A DNA stretch of 64,000 nucleotides from Plicaturopsis crispa FD-325 SS-3 (Eukaryota > Basidiomycota > Agaricomycetes > Amylocorticiales > Amylocorticiaceae), in contig KN832554.1 of the NCBI GenBank assembly GCA_000827205.1, positions 152,751-216,750 of the forward strand. Direction: 5' to 3'. Positions 47,836 to 57,422 of this stretch are shown in pieces (the stretch's first letter is position 1; each line of letters opens with the position of its first letter). The position numbers and the translations under genes were made by a program. Below the pieces are notes generated by a model, which saw only the letters and a program-made list of their open reading frames with translations, ran no database searches and had not been told where the DNA came from.

Positions 47836-50289
47836 AGCCATTTCCATCCATATTCTCATTTCCATGAATATCTTCGTAGCTGTCATGCTCGATTGGATTT
47901 GTTGCAGTGTTGTCAAAGACCGTGTTACTGTCAAGCCTTGTGTCGCGCGTTCGTGCTTGTGTCGCTTCGTCGATGGGGTAGCCAAGCTCGGGATCGTAAG
48001 TCGATTTTTCGATGAACTCAACGAATTTACCCTCATTCCATATTTCAGCACCGACAGCGAGGACGTCAACGATAGCAGACCGTTTGGCCGCGTTTGTAGG
48101 CGGGTTGTTCTGCTGCTTCCGAGTCTTTGATGGTGGTGCTGGCACGAAATTCCCCTTTTTCAAGACATGCGCGTCTTGCTTGATCATCTGCTCGACCAAA
48201 ACGCGCATGTCTTCCTGAAAAGCCAACTCCTTGGATCGGCGAGCTCTATCAGCGTCTCCAAAGAAGTTTGCGACCAGGTGAGTGATGTCGCGAAATGCTT
48301 CGACACACGCTGAGCCTTTCTCCATGATATATTCCACAGTAACTCCATTCCCTTGCGCAATAAACACCCGCTAGAGTAAAGAACAAGAGACGTTCATGTA
48401 AGTTGGAGACGGTGTTGACTTTGCGTTGACCGCGACTGACCTTGACCCAGAAGTTCAATTGCTCAAGATACAGATCGGCTGGTATCCACCGACCGTCAAG
48501 ACCCCATCGGTTTACGAACCATGCCTTTTCCAGTGCCGCCCGAAGTGCCTCTGTCACCTCATACTTCAACTTGATCAGAATCTCTGCACATTCCCGTGCG
48601 TAGTTGTGCTGTGACGCGCCCCGGAACGAAAACGCCCAATACTTTAAAACACGCAGCACACGGCCAGCGTCTGCCCAGCTGACCGCATGTTCAAACTCGC
48701 AGAAGAAGAGGGCGTCTCGGATAAAGTAGATTGCATGTGCGAGGTAATCGTCTTCGCCTTTTTTCGCATCCTCGGCGGCTGCCGTCGTCGCGAACTGAGC
48801 CGTTATTTTCTCAGATATCTGTCGGACCTCCTCCATGTTTGGACGCCATGCGCTGAGCTCTGACCACAGTGTCATGTTTAGGAATAGCCTGTTAGAGATG
48901 CGGCAAAGTGAGTGATATGCTTTGCGGTTATGTATTCATCTAACCGCACACTTACATGACAATGTGAAGGAGCCGAGCGATCAAGGAATGCCTGATAAGT
49001 GCCTTCGCTGCTGCATAATTCGGTTTGTTGACGTCCCAGGTTCTGTTCAAAAGCCCCTTGTGTGCGGCAAGAGATGTCGGATCGAGGATGGCATTTCCAT
49101 AGTGAGTCCGCATAATTTTATGTGATGCCTGCAGCGCGTGATGCCAGACTGCACTCAGCTCTTCTGGGTTTTCTACTCTCTCCATAGTATTGACATCGTC
49201 GACCCTGTCACGTCTGGCGGCTCGCAAGTTGTTTGACGTCAACCAGTCGCCTTCGATGATGCGCGTTTTCGAAGACCACTCTTCCTTGGTAAGCGTTGAG
49301 CGTTGCTGTATCTGTTCGACGACCTTGACGATCCCCTTCTTGGAGCCTTCGTTGACGTCGAAAACACCAAACGGACGTGTATCCGTTTTCTCGGTCTTCA
49401 GTGGCCTGTCCTTGGGTATCATGTTGGCCGCTTCTTTCAACATATCAGCCCGACCCTCCCACTTCTGGTTCCCAGGACAGTATCGAATCAGCATGTCCGC
49501 AATCAGGCCTGAGAAGGCCTTCTGCATATGGGCATCGTCTTCTTGGGTTGGCATTATGTCGGCTATCGTGGCGGCGGCGCGTTTCCCTCGAAGGTCCAGT
49601 TTTGCTTTTAAGTTTTCGGCTTCAAGATCAACACCCGGTAGACTGATTATTGCCGCGTTCGTCGCGTGGATCATGGAGTTCCGGTTCGTCACCCGTTGTT
49701 GGAATTTGCGCACAAAAATGTTGATGTTGTCGAAGATAACGAAGAATAGCTGGCCACTTTTCATCAGGTCAACTGCGAACGCAATCGCATCCTCGGATAT
49801 GCGTTTCTTGAGGCGCTCGACGGTGTTGCTAGACACACCATCTGGAAAAACCTGAAAACCTAATCCAAATCATTTAGGCCTAAATAGCAGGATTTAGGAA
49901 ATTTTAGCATAAGGTTAGGTTTAGAGGTTCTAAGCTAGCCCCCCCCTCTTATTAGCATGAAATTAGACTGAAATTAGAATCATTTTAAGATGTTTTTTAG
50001 GCATGTTCTTAGGCATGTCTTTAGGACCATAGGTAGAGCTAATGAGAACCAATTTGCTGTCTCAATGTGACACTGATTTATTGCAGTCTGGATGTACTTA
50101 GACTCAAAAATCTGGCATCCACATCAAATGAGGACATGAACTGTACACATTTGCACTCCAGCAACCAGCAGTAAAGAAAATGCAATATATTTATGCTTAG
50201 GAATACATCAATACATAAGGCTATACTACAATGCTGAAGAGAGTAGACATGCATATCTACACAAGAACATAACAAAACAACATGTATGG

Positions 50290-51030
50290 GCACGACGAGG
50301 GCGAATATGCACGAGCCGGTAGGGACACACACGGCGGAGATGCGCGATCTGGTGGACAGGGGAACGGCGCTGTTGCGGATGTGCGAAGAATGCGCAAGCC
50401 GATGGGGATGTGCACAGTGTTGTCGAGGATGTGCGACATGCAGCCGCAAGTGTACGACGTGTCGGCGCACAACGCTGGCGGAGATGCGAGAGCGGATGGG
50501 GAGGTGCCCGGCGCTGTCGCAGATGTGCAAAGCGGTGAGGATGCGCGCGGAGGTGGGCGATGCCGTGCAGCCGCGGGTGTACGACGTGTTGGCGCACGAC
50601 GCTGGCGGAGATGCACGGGCAGCCGGGAAGGTGCACGGCGCCGTCATGGGTGTGCGAGGAGGGTGTGCGCGGAAGTGGGGATACGCGAGCTGGTGGCACG
50701 GCGTTGTCGGAGGTGGGCGACGCCTTGCAGCCGCGGATGTACAACGTGTGGGCGCACGACGCTGGCAGAGATGGGTGGGCAGATGGGGAGGTGCACGGCG
50801 CTGTCGTGGGTGTGCAAGGACAATGTGCGCGGAGGTAGCAATACGCGAGGAGGTGGGGATACGCGAGCTGGTGGGGATGTGCACGGCAATGTCGAAGGTC
50901 CACGACGTGCAGCCGCGGATGTACGACGTATGGGCGCAACGATGGCTCAGATGCGCGAGTGAACGGGGATGTTGTGGGTATGCGAGGAGGAGGATGTGCG
51001 AGGAGGTGGGGATTTGCACGGCGCTGTTGT
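50290..51030. repeat. Degenerate GC-rich minisatellite
   Basis: Repeated units of the kind GCAGCCGCGGGTGTACGACG, then GGCGCACGACGCTGGCGGAG, then GTGCACGGCGCTGTCGTGG, begin near 50441, 50567, 50729 and 50911. Spacing varies (about 126-182 bp), with shorter GAGGTGGGGATACGCGAG inserts. This makes long but artificial Cys/His/Pro/Arg-rich open frames on the minus strand. The composition differs sharply from the AT-rich ends of the same nested element. Confidence 0.65.
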
Positions 51031-51035
51031 GGGTG

Positions 51036-51515
51036 TGCGACTAGAGCGCGCGCGTGCTGGCGTAGACGCGCATGACGCTGATGCAGATGCGCGACGGGGT
51101 GGGTGTACAGGGGGCTAGCGTCGGTGTGCTGCGTGCTGCCGTCGAGGTCGACGTACACGCATCGCTGGCGTGGACGCATAGGTGCGCTGGGTACGAGTAA
51201 ATGGATGGAATGTGTAACGCACCGTCAAAGTTCATGTCGAACCCTTCCTCCTAACCCGGCGGCGGCGGTCGATGGGAATCATCCAATAGATATGCATGGG
51301 GCTGCGCATCGTCTGGTGCGGGACATGCGCGTTAACGCAACGAAGAAAGCAGTAGGAAGGGAACAAAGAAAGCCTAGCAAGCACGAGATGGAAAAGACAA
51401 GGAAAAGACTTCAGTTTTCGACGCGCTGTGCAGCGGAGTTCTAAATTCCCACGTGGAAGATTCTCGTAGTTTCTATCGACTACAGCGCTGTCAGGCCTCA
51501 CCCGCGCGTTTGGAC
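51036..51515. repeat. 480 bp duplicate, copy 1, ending at the gap
   Basis: Identical by eye to 51775-52254. This copy ends at the last base before the run of N. Confidence 0.85.
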
Positions 51516-51774
51516 NNNNNNNNNNNNNNNNNNNNNNNNNNNNNNNNNNNNNNNNNNNNNNNNNNNNNNNNNNNNNNNNNNNNNNNNNNNNNNNNNNNNN
51601 NNNNNNNNNNNNNNNNNNNNNNNNNNNNNNNNNNNNNNNNNNNNNNNNNNNNNNNNNNNNNNNNNNNNNNNNNNNNNNNNNNNNNNNNNNNNNNNNNNNN
51701 NNNNNNNNNNNNNNNNNNNNNNNNNNNNNNNNNNNNNNNNNNNNNNNNNNNNNNNNNNNNNNNNNNNNNNNNNN
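51516..51774. other. Assembly gap (259 N)
   Basis: A run of unknown bases inside the nested element. The two 480 bp copies abut it exactly on each side, so the gap may be artificial. Confidence 0.95.
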
Positions 51775-52254
51775 TGCGACTAGAGCGCGCGCGTGCTGGC
51801 GTAGACGCGCATGACGCTGATGCAGATGCGCGACGGGGTGGGTGTACAGGGGGCTAGCGTCGGTGTGCTGCGTGCTGCCGTCGAGGTCGACGTACACGCA
51901 TCGCTGGCGTGGACGCATAGGTGCGCTGGGTACGAGTAAATGGATGGAATGTGTAACGCACCGTCAAAGTTCATGTCGAACCCTTCCTCCTAACCCGGCG
52001 GCGGCGGTCGATGGGAATCATCCAATAGATATGCATGGGGCTGCGCATCGTCTGGTGCGGGACATGCGCGTTAACGCAACGAAGAAAGCAGTAGGAAGGG
52101 AACAAAGAAAGCCTAGCAAGCACGAGATGGAAAAGACAAGGAAAAGACTTCAGTTTTCGACGCGCTGTGCAGCGGAGTTCTAAATTCCCACGTGGAAGAT
52201 TCTCGTAGTTTCTATCGACTACAGCGCTGTCAGGCCTCACCCGCGCGTTTGGAC
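51775..52254. repeat. 480 bp duplicate, copy 2, starting at the gap
   Basis: Identical by eye to 51036-51515, offset 739 bp. It starts at the first base after the run of N. Confidence 0.85.
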
Positions 52255-54048
52255 GCCCCACCCCCTTCAGCACTTTCAGCGCTCAGCGCGCTCAGTCAGC
52301 GCATTGAGGTAATCATTATCCAGCGCCAAGTCAACGCGACTATCGACTGGCTCTTGTTTAACGCCCCCACAAGACTATTGCTGCGCTGCATTTGGAACCG
52401 GCCCGCTTGTACATAGGTAGTCGGAATAAAATAGACATTGCATTTTGGCAAACAATGCCGTCCGAAAGGCTACTGATACGCTCAGATCTTTAGTATGAGC
52501 TCTAGAGCCAAAGACGTGCAATCAAGCCAAACCACGCTATCTCAGTCCACAAAATGCACCCAAAATTTCAGTGTCAGTGCTAGATGTTCGCAATTAGAAC
52601 TGAACTCCCTAATTCACCCGGCAAATTAGTGCATAGATTATGTGTGTACATCCTAAGGACATACAATTAGGTCTAGGATGTCTGATTTAGAACCTAAAAC
52701 TTGACTGATCTTGTAGTATCTGTCCTAAATATGTTTAAGCCCCATAATTTAGATGGCACATTACCAACTAAATTGGAGGTGTGCATAATAAGTAGATGTC
52801 AATTGCACATAACTAGGCCTAAGCCCTCTAAACAAGAGCTTAAAGGGATGCTAAATTTGCAGTGTCTATGCTAAACATGCCTAATTATTCTCTTATTAGC
52901 CAGAGTCCTCTAAATTATGCAGGTTTGTGCAAATTAGCTAAGTGTTAGAGGAGATTAGGATTTTTGATTTTTCCTGATGACAGACTCCGGCATTGCTAAG
53001 CATGGTAAGTACCCTCGCACTGGTTCCTGATATTTTGAAGAACAGCCCGAGGAGAAGCGGGAGCGCATTTGTCGCCCTATTGCGCACAAACGCGAGCATC
53101 GTGATAGCCAAGATGATTGCCTGTCGCGGGTGACTCACGGTGAGCTCTGTGCTTCGCTGTTTCAGTAAAAAAACTAGTTGTACTCACGAAGACTGGGTTC
53201 CGGCTAAAACCAGGCTCGAGGGGTGTCTGCGCCGATGCGGAATGGGCTTCCGCCGCTCCTGCATAGACATCCTCGGGGCCAGACTCGTCCCCGCCATCGT
53301 TGGCATCCTCCTCGGTATCTCTCTGCCCCTTCTGGTTTGCCTCTCGTTTCCTTCTCTTTCGGTACTCATTGGGCGATGCTGCGAATGTGTATAGGATCCC
53401 GAAAATAAACGGCGCGGATGCCCTGTACTTCTCGAGAATCTTTTCAGGTCGCAGGAGTTCTCGGATGGATGCTACTGTGAGCTTTTTGACTTGGATTTGT
53501 AGGTCCGGGTCGCTGATGAGCTTATCGCTCTCCTCTAGCGCAATTTCGTGCGCGCACGGGATGATCATGTCGTGCAGGTATGTCCGGACCTTAGGCCATC
53601 GCTCGTGCCAAAGTTTGAAGATAACTGCAGGTCCGAAATGCTCCTGTGGTTGCGGTGCGGACTTCCTCCGTGCCAAGAATAACGAAGCCTTGTCCTTCAC
53701 CGCTTTTATCTCCGTTGTGAAGATAAATTGGAGGAGCTCCCGCACGGACACGCCGAGGTAAAGCAGGAGGGAGAAGATAAGGTGCAGTCGAGTTTCTAGT
53801 GTGGCCTTTTGCAAAGGTGCGAGTGCAGCAGAATCTTTCCAGTAGTCCGAATTGAACCGCAGCTCTTCAGAGTCCATAGCTGCCAGTAGATGGTAGTTGC
53901 GCACGACTATCGACACCACAGGGGCCCGTCGTAAATTTTCCTGTCCCCCCTCTCGCCACCGGAGAGTCAAGAGGGGCCCGTTCAATTCAACTTTTGTTCT
54001 CTCATGGCCGTCCTTTATATCTGCCCCCCGGTATACATGACAAGACAT

Positions 54049-54623
54049 AGGTACTTTTGCTATCTTGTGAAGCACTTTTTATTTGGCCCCCTAATCGTCA
54101 CATTCTGTGTTCAATGTTGTCTCGACGCGCTAATTAACGCGCGCGCCACAGCACTCAGACGCGCTCGTCACGTTTGTCACACACAGAGTGACTTGACCTC
54201 CTCGACTGAAATATATTCATTGACTCTAATCAATCACCACCGAGAGGGTAAAAATGCGCTGAATATGTTTCATAAATCGATTTCATTAGCCTCAGCCCAA
54301 AAGATCACCAAAGTCGACGAATCAATGCTTGTACTTTGCTAGTCTTACAGGCAAACAAGTCGAGTCCAAAAGCTCAGTACAGCGCAATGGGAACTTCATT
54401 TTTCTCACTACAAAAAATTGGATATACTCGAGATACATATTGCGAACATGTCCCCCAGCAAAAGTTAGATAAACGGAGCTCATTTGGTAGAAACATTTGC
54501 GTTCGAGTAACCTGCCCTTTCGGCGTACTTTGGAGCAAGCCCCTTCTGTGAAGGTTCGCCGGCCCGCCGGCGCGGAACAGGGGCTTGTTCCGAACCTACT
54601 GCCACGCCGCGTCGCCTTCATTG
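54049..54623. other. Element interior upstream of the DUF6589 gene
   Basis: No supported coding frame. Contains hairpin arms GGAGCAAGCCCC (54532-54543) and GGGGCTTGTTCC (54580-54591), similar in core to the hairpin upstream of the helicase. Presumed promoter region of the DUF6589 gene. Confidence 0.35.
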
Positions 54624-55393
54624 CACAACGCATGGTCCTTAATTTCGCCTGTGCGAAATTTAACCCGAAAGTGCGTCCGAAAGAGGTGGAGTTGGGTTGA
54701 GCTTTCGCCGCGGAGAAATGGCAGATTTAGGTCGAGAAAAACATGTACCAAAATATGTTGTTTCGGGTTACATTTTGCACCAAATTTAGCCAGAGCGAAA
54801 GAAAGGCTTTCGCCCGTGCAAAGTAAAGTGTTTTGCCCTTTCGAAATGTAAGCCGAAAGTCAATGAGAAACAGGCAAGATCGGCTCCAATTTCTCAAGGG
54901 CAAAATCTCCACTTTCTTGAATGCAAAAGCCACCCCAACAAGGGATGTTTCGGGTCCCATTTCTGGTCAGCAAAAGATGTTCTTTCGGCCATCGATGGAC
55001 TTTCGCAGGTGAGAAAGCCCATCGATGGCCGAAATAACTTCTTTTTAAAGGGAGAAATGCAGGCCGAAAGACATGGTTTTGGTACCTGTTTTACACACGA
55101 CAAAGGGGACATTTTGCCCTTGATAAATTGGAGCCGATCTTGCCTGTTTCTCATTGACTTTCGGCTTACATTTCGAAAGGGCAAAACACTTTACTTTGCA
55201 CGGGCAAAAGCCTTTCTTTCGCTCTGGCTAAATTGGGTGCAAAATGTAGCCCGAAACAACATATTTTGGTACATGTTTCTCTCGACCTAAATCTGCCATT
55301 TCTCCGCGGCGAAAGCTCAACCCAACTCCACCTCTTTCGGACGCACTTTCGGGTTAAATTTCGCACAGGCGAAATTAAGGACCATGCGTTGTG
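54624..55393. mobile_element. Fold-back element with long inverted arms
   Basis: The left arm from 54624 (CACAACGCATGGTCCTTAAT) and the reverse complement of the right arm ending at 55393 match for about 270 bp with few differences. The centre (54980-55040) holds a smaller palindrome (CCATCGATGG on both sides). TTG directly flanks both ends (54621-54623; 55394-55396), a 3 bp target duplication. The element is packed with CGAAAG/CTTTCG motifs on both arms. It has no coding capacity; open frames on the two arms are mirror images. The CACA ends with a 3 bp duplication resemble EnSpm/CACTA-type non-autonomous elements, but this assignment is tentative. Confidence 0.75.
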
Positions 55394-55396
55394 TTG

Positions 55397-55821
55397 TCAA
55401 CGTTTCAATTTTGTTTCCGCTCTACTGTAGCTCTCTATCTCAGTATTACCACAAATGCCTGCCTGCAAACTCTGCGCCCTCGGTGGGCTATTTGGTCGTT
55501 TTCATTGCGATTATCCCAGTCTTCTCCCCGAGTTAGTTTGATCAAGCTAGGCCTGCACACGAGACCTGCAGATCGGAGGGTCCATCGAAGAGGTGAGTCG
55601 GCGGCACCTTCTGCTGTTTCTAACATAGCCACTGAGCGTGCCCCCACGTATCGTTTAGTTCCGTAGCGATATATTCGCTCGACGTTTGCCGTCACCGCAC
55701 GTTTTGTGCCGGCTAGTACTTGTTAAGTGTGAGTGCGCCCAGTCCAACGGCTTCCGGGCTTGTACGCCGGATGAATGCAGGTGTATCTATGTCCCTCTCA
55801 TTGTCATTTCCCCTCCCTATA
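55397..55821. other. Element interior before the right terminal repeat
   Basis: No supported gene or repeat was found. Confidence 0.4.
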
Positions 55822-56108
55822 CACCTGTCTGCAGCTATTCTTGTATAGTACATAGACCCTAATGACAATGATTCTATATTCTCAAGTTTACCTGACTTTT
55901 AAGTGACTTTTGAGGACGCAACACAAGGCAGATCGTTACGAGATCGTTGGTAGATCTCGCGACGACAGTCTGGCGGACAGCAGTCACATTCCAGTCAAAA
56001 AATCGTAAAATATACAGTAAAAAGTCAATTTTTACTTGCAGACGACTTGCAGACGACTGTCCGTGCACTGCTGGCAGACTGCCACACGAATTTGCGTTTT
56101 TACTGAGG
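55822..56108 (-). repeat. Right terminal inverted repeat, 287 bp
   Basis: Reverse complement of 43556-43842 with one difference noticed. It ends ...GCGTTTTTACTGAGG, and TTGAC follows at once. Confidence 0.85.
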
Positions 56109-56113
56109 TTGAC
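56109..56113. repeat. Target-site duplication, right copy (TTGAC)
   Basis: Direct repeat of 43551-43555, immediately outside the right terminal repeat. Confidence 0.75.
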
Positions 56114-56333
56114 CTCCGAGCCTCGAGGCTCCGACATAGTCCAAATGATACAAAACTTCCATCGAGAAGAATGTTGGCGATTCGAAAACCAAGTCAATTC
56201 GAGCGACGAGGGTGCTGCTGCGACAGACAGCATTCAACGCAGCGACAGCTTGACTATCCTGTTTCCGCGGACATTCACAAAACGCTGGGACCCTTAGGAA
56301 ATTGAACGCTCCGCAAGGATTCGGGACATCGAC

Positions 56334-57422
56334 ATGGCAGCCAATTTACCCGAGCACCAAATCTCAGAACTATGTGAGCGTCTTACACTGGACGTTCTGA
56401 ACAGTTACTTACAATATATACAGTCAACCATGCAGACAGCGATTTGACTATACGGTCTTCCGATAACGTCCTTTTCCGAGTCCACAAGAGAAATCTGGAG
56501 ACGTACTCCCCCGCTTTTGCAGGCGCGGGTGCATTCCCCGCCACCGGCCTAGAGGATATCGCACTCCCAGAATCCTCTGCCGTACTAGAGCTAATGCTTC
56601 AATATGTGTACCTCCAACTGCAACCAGACCTCTCCCACACCGAGTTCGAGGTCCTGGCGGGCCTGGCGGAGGCTGTGGAGAAATACGAGATCTATTCTGC
56701 GATGGAGGTGTGCAAGATGCATATGCGGTAAGGCTGCCATCGCACTGACTACTATATGCTGCTAATTCTGGACGACGAAATTCTAGCAGTCGCATATCTC
56801 CCCAAACGGCCTTCGATGTCCTAACATATGCAACGAGACATGGTCATGCGAATATAGCCGATGAGGCGGCAATCCATGCTTTGCATGTGCCTACTGTGAC
56901 GATGCTAGACGCATTGCCTTTGTACTACTTCAGAGCATGGGTGAGCTCTGGTCGTCTATACACCATGCTGCTAAGTACCCATATTCAACCTCGTGACCCC
57001 AGGTCCTGTTTCAGCAATCCTGGTCGGATATACACCGCCGCGTGCTTGCGGCAGAGGATCCCTGGCACGTACTCAACGAACGCAATGGGTATACTTCTCA
57101 TTGCAGAAGATGGGCGCGCATATGGAGCATTCTCATGTGCTACCTCCGCAACGCTCGCGTGCCGGCAGAGCTATCTATCGGGTTCGACAAAGTCCAATCG
57201 CCGTACGAACTGCTCTCGGATCGAGAAAACATGCAGCCTGACTTACCGAGGGCATATCACGACGTCCCCCCAGAGCCCTTTCCGGATTGTTTCTTTGGCG
57301 GGGACTGTTTTGATTGTGAGCTCCAGCTAAAACGATGGGCTGACATGGCTACATCCGAGGGGAAGACATTGCCGAAGTTAAGCTCGTACCTCGTACCAGC
57401 AAGGACTCTGATGGCGGTATAG
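56334..57422 (+). CDS. BTB/POZ domain protein
   Basis: Starts at 56334 with MAANLPEHQISEL. A short intron (GTGAGC ... ATACAG, ~56373-56423) joins to FNHADSDLTIRSSDNVLFRV and HKRNLETYSPAFAGAGAFPA, the BTB core with the typical V-H-K-x2-L-x2-Y/S-x3-F pattern. It continues VLELMLQYVYLQLQPDLSH and EKYEIYSAMEVCKMHM. After the BTB fold come a second helical part (TYATRHGHANIADEAAIHAL, MLDALPLYYFRAW) and, after another intron, a C-terminal Cys-containing tail (PDCFFGGDCFDCELQLKRW). Agaricomycetes carry many such BTB proteins; partners and role are unknown. The start lies only 220 bp from the right end of the large transposon, so its promoter may have been altered by that insertion. Confidence 0.85.

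Larger units (their letters stand above)
49839..52979. mobile_element. Nested DNA element with CATC(T/A)GG termini
   Basis: The left end reads CATCTGGAAAAACCTGAAAA and the reverse complement of the right end reads CATCAGGAAAAATCAAAAAT; both continue into CCTAATC. AC directly flanks both sides (49837-49838 and 52980-52981), a 2 bp target duplication. The outer ~250-370 bp on each side are AT-rich and dense in TTAG/CTAA motifs, including TTAGGCATG on the left and CATGCCTAA on the right. These are subterminal repeats typical of several DNA transposon superfamilies such as EnSpm/CACTA. No transposase is seen; the core is a GC-rich degenerate repeat plus a duplicated block and a gap. Probably non-autonomous. 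If the gap duplication is an assembly artefact, the true length is about 2.4 kb. Confidence 0.75.
47777..53877 (-). pseudogene. DUF6589-family protein gene, interrupted by a nested element
   Basis: The N-terminal part (53877-52980) starts MDSEELRFNSDYWKDSAALA; an earlier ATG at 54048 is possible. It reads RLHLIFSLLLYLGVSVRELL, then, after an intron, SHPRQAIILAITMLAFVRNR and LPLLLGLFFKISGTSARVL, stopping at SNAGVC. The frame resumes at 49836 with SSNTVERLKKRISEDAIAFA, LFFVIFDNINIFVRKFQQR, NRNSMIHATNAAIISLPGVD, RPFGVFDVNEGSKKG, RIIEGDWLTSNNLRAARRD and HKGLLNRTWDVNKPNYAAAK. It ends with a late block (LYLEQLNFWVK, FIAQGNGVTVEYIMEKGSA) and an acidic tail. These are hallmarks of DUF6589, a family common in Agaricomycetes whose function is not established. 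The 3,141 bp insert (49839-52979) breaks it. Without the insert and one target duplication copy the frame is continuous. It may be dead, or the insert may be removed by splicing or excision. Confidence 0.8.
43556..56108. mobile_element. Large TIR transposon carrying a RecQ-like helicase and a DUF6589 gene
   Basis: The segment is bounded by 287 bp inverted repeats (43556-43842 and 55822-56108) that match by eye at all but one position, and by a 5 bp direct duplication (TTGAC) immediately outside. Termini read CCTCAGTAAAAACGC. The cargo is a RecQ-like helicase (44986-47835, +) and a DUF6589 gene (47777-53877, -) whose 3' ends overlap. A 3.1 kb element is nested in the DUF6589 gene and a 0.77 kb fold-back element lies near the right end. 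One target duplication at the outer ends, and none at the inner edges of the repeats, argues for one unit rather than two separate miniature elements. The near-perfect repeats suggest recent insertion. The transposon superfamily is not identified. The length of 12,553 bp includes an assembly gap. Confidence 0.8.

Noticed and set aside
50078-51179. Two long minus-strand open frames rich in Cys, His, Pro and Arg
   Set aside because: They lie in different frames over the GC-rich minisatellite, so the open length comes from the repeat. No domain or splice logic supports them.
51232-51918. Open frames running through the run of N
   Set aside because: Translation across unknown bases has no meaning; both ends are parts of the duplicated 480 bp block.
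54585-55366. Paired open frames with the same protein sequence on opposite strands
   Set aside because: They are the two arms of the fold-back element read in mirror image, not genes.
43556-56108. Alternative: two unrelated miniature elements inserted in opposite orientation
   Set aside because: Neither 287 bp copy has terminal repeats or target duplications of its own, while one TTGAC pair brackets the whole segment. Not fully excluded without a genome search.
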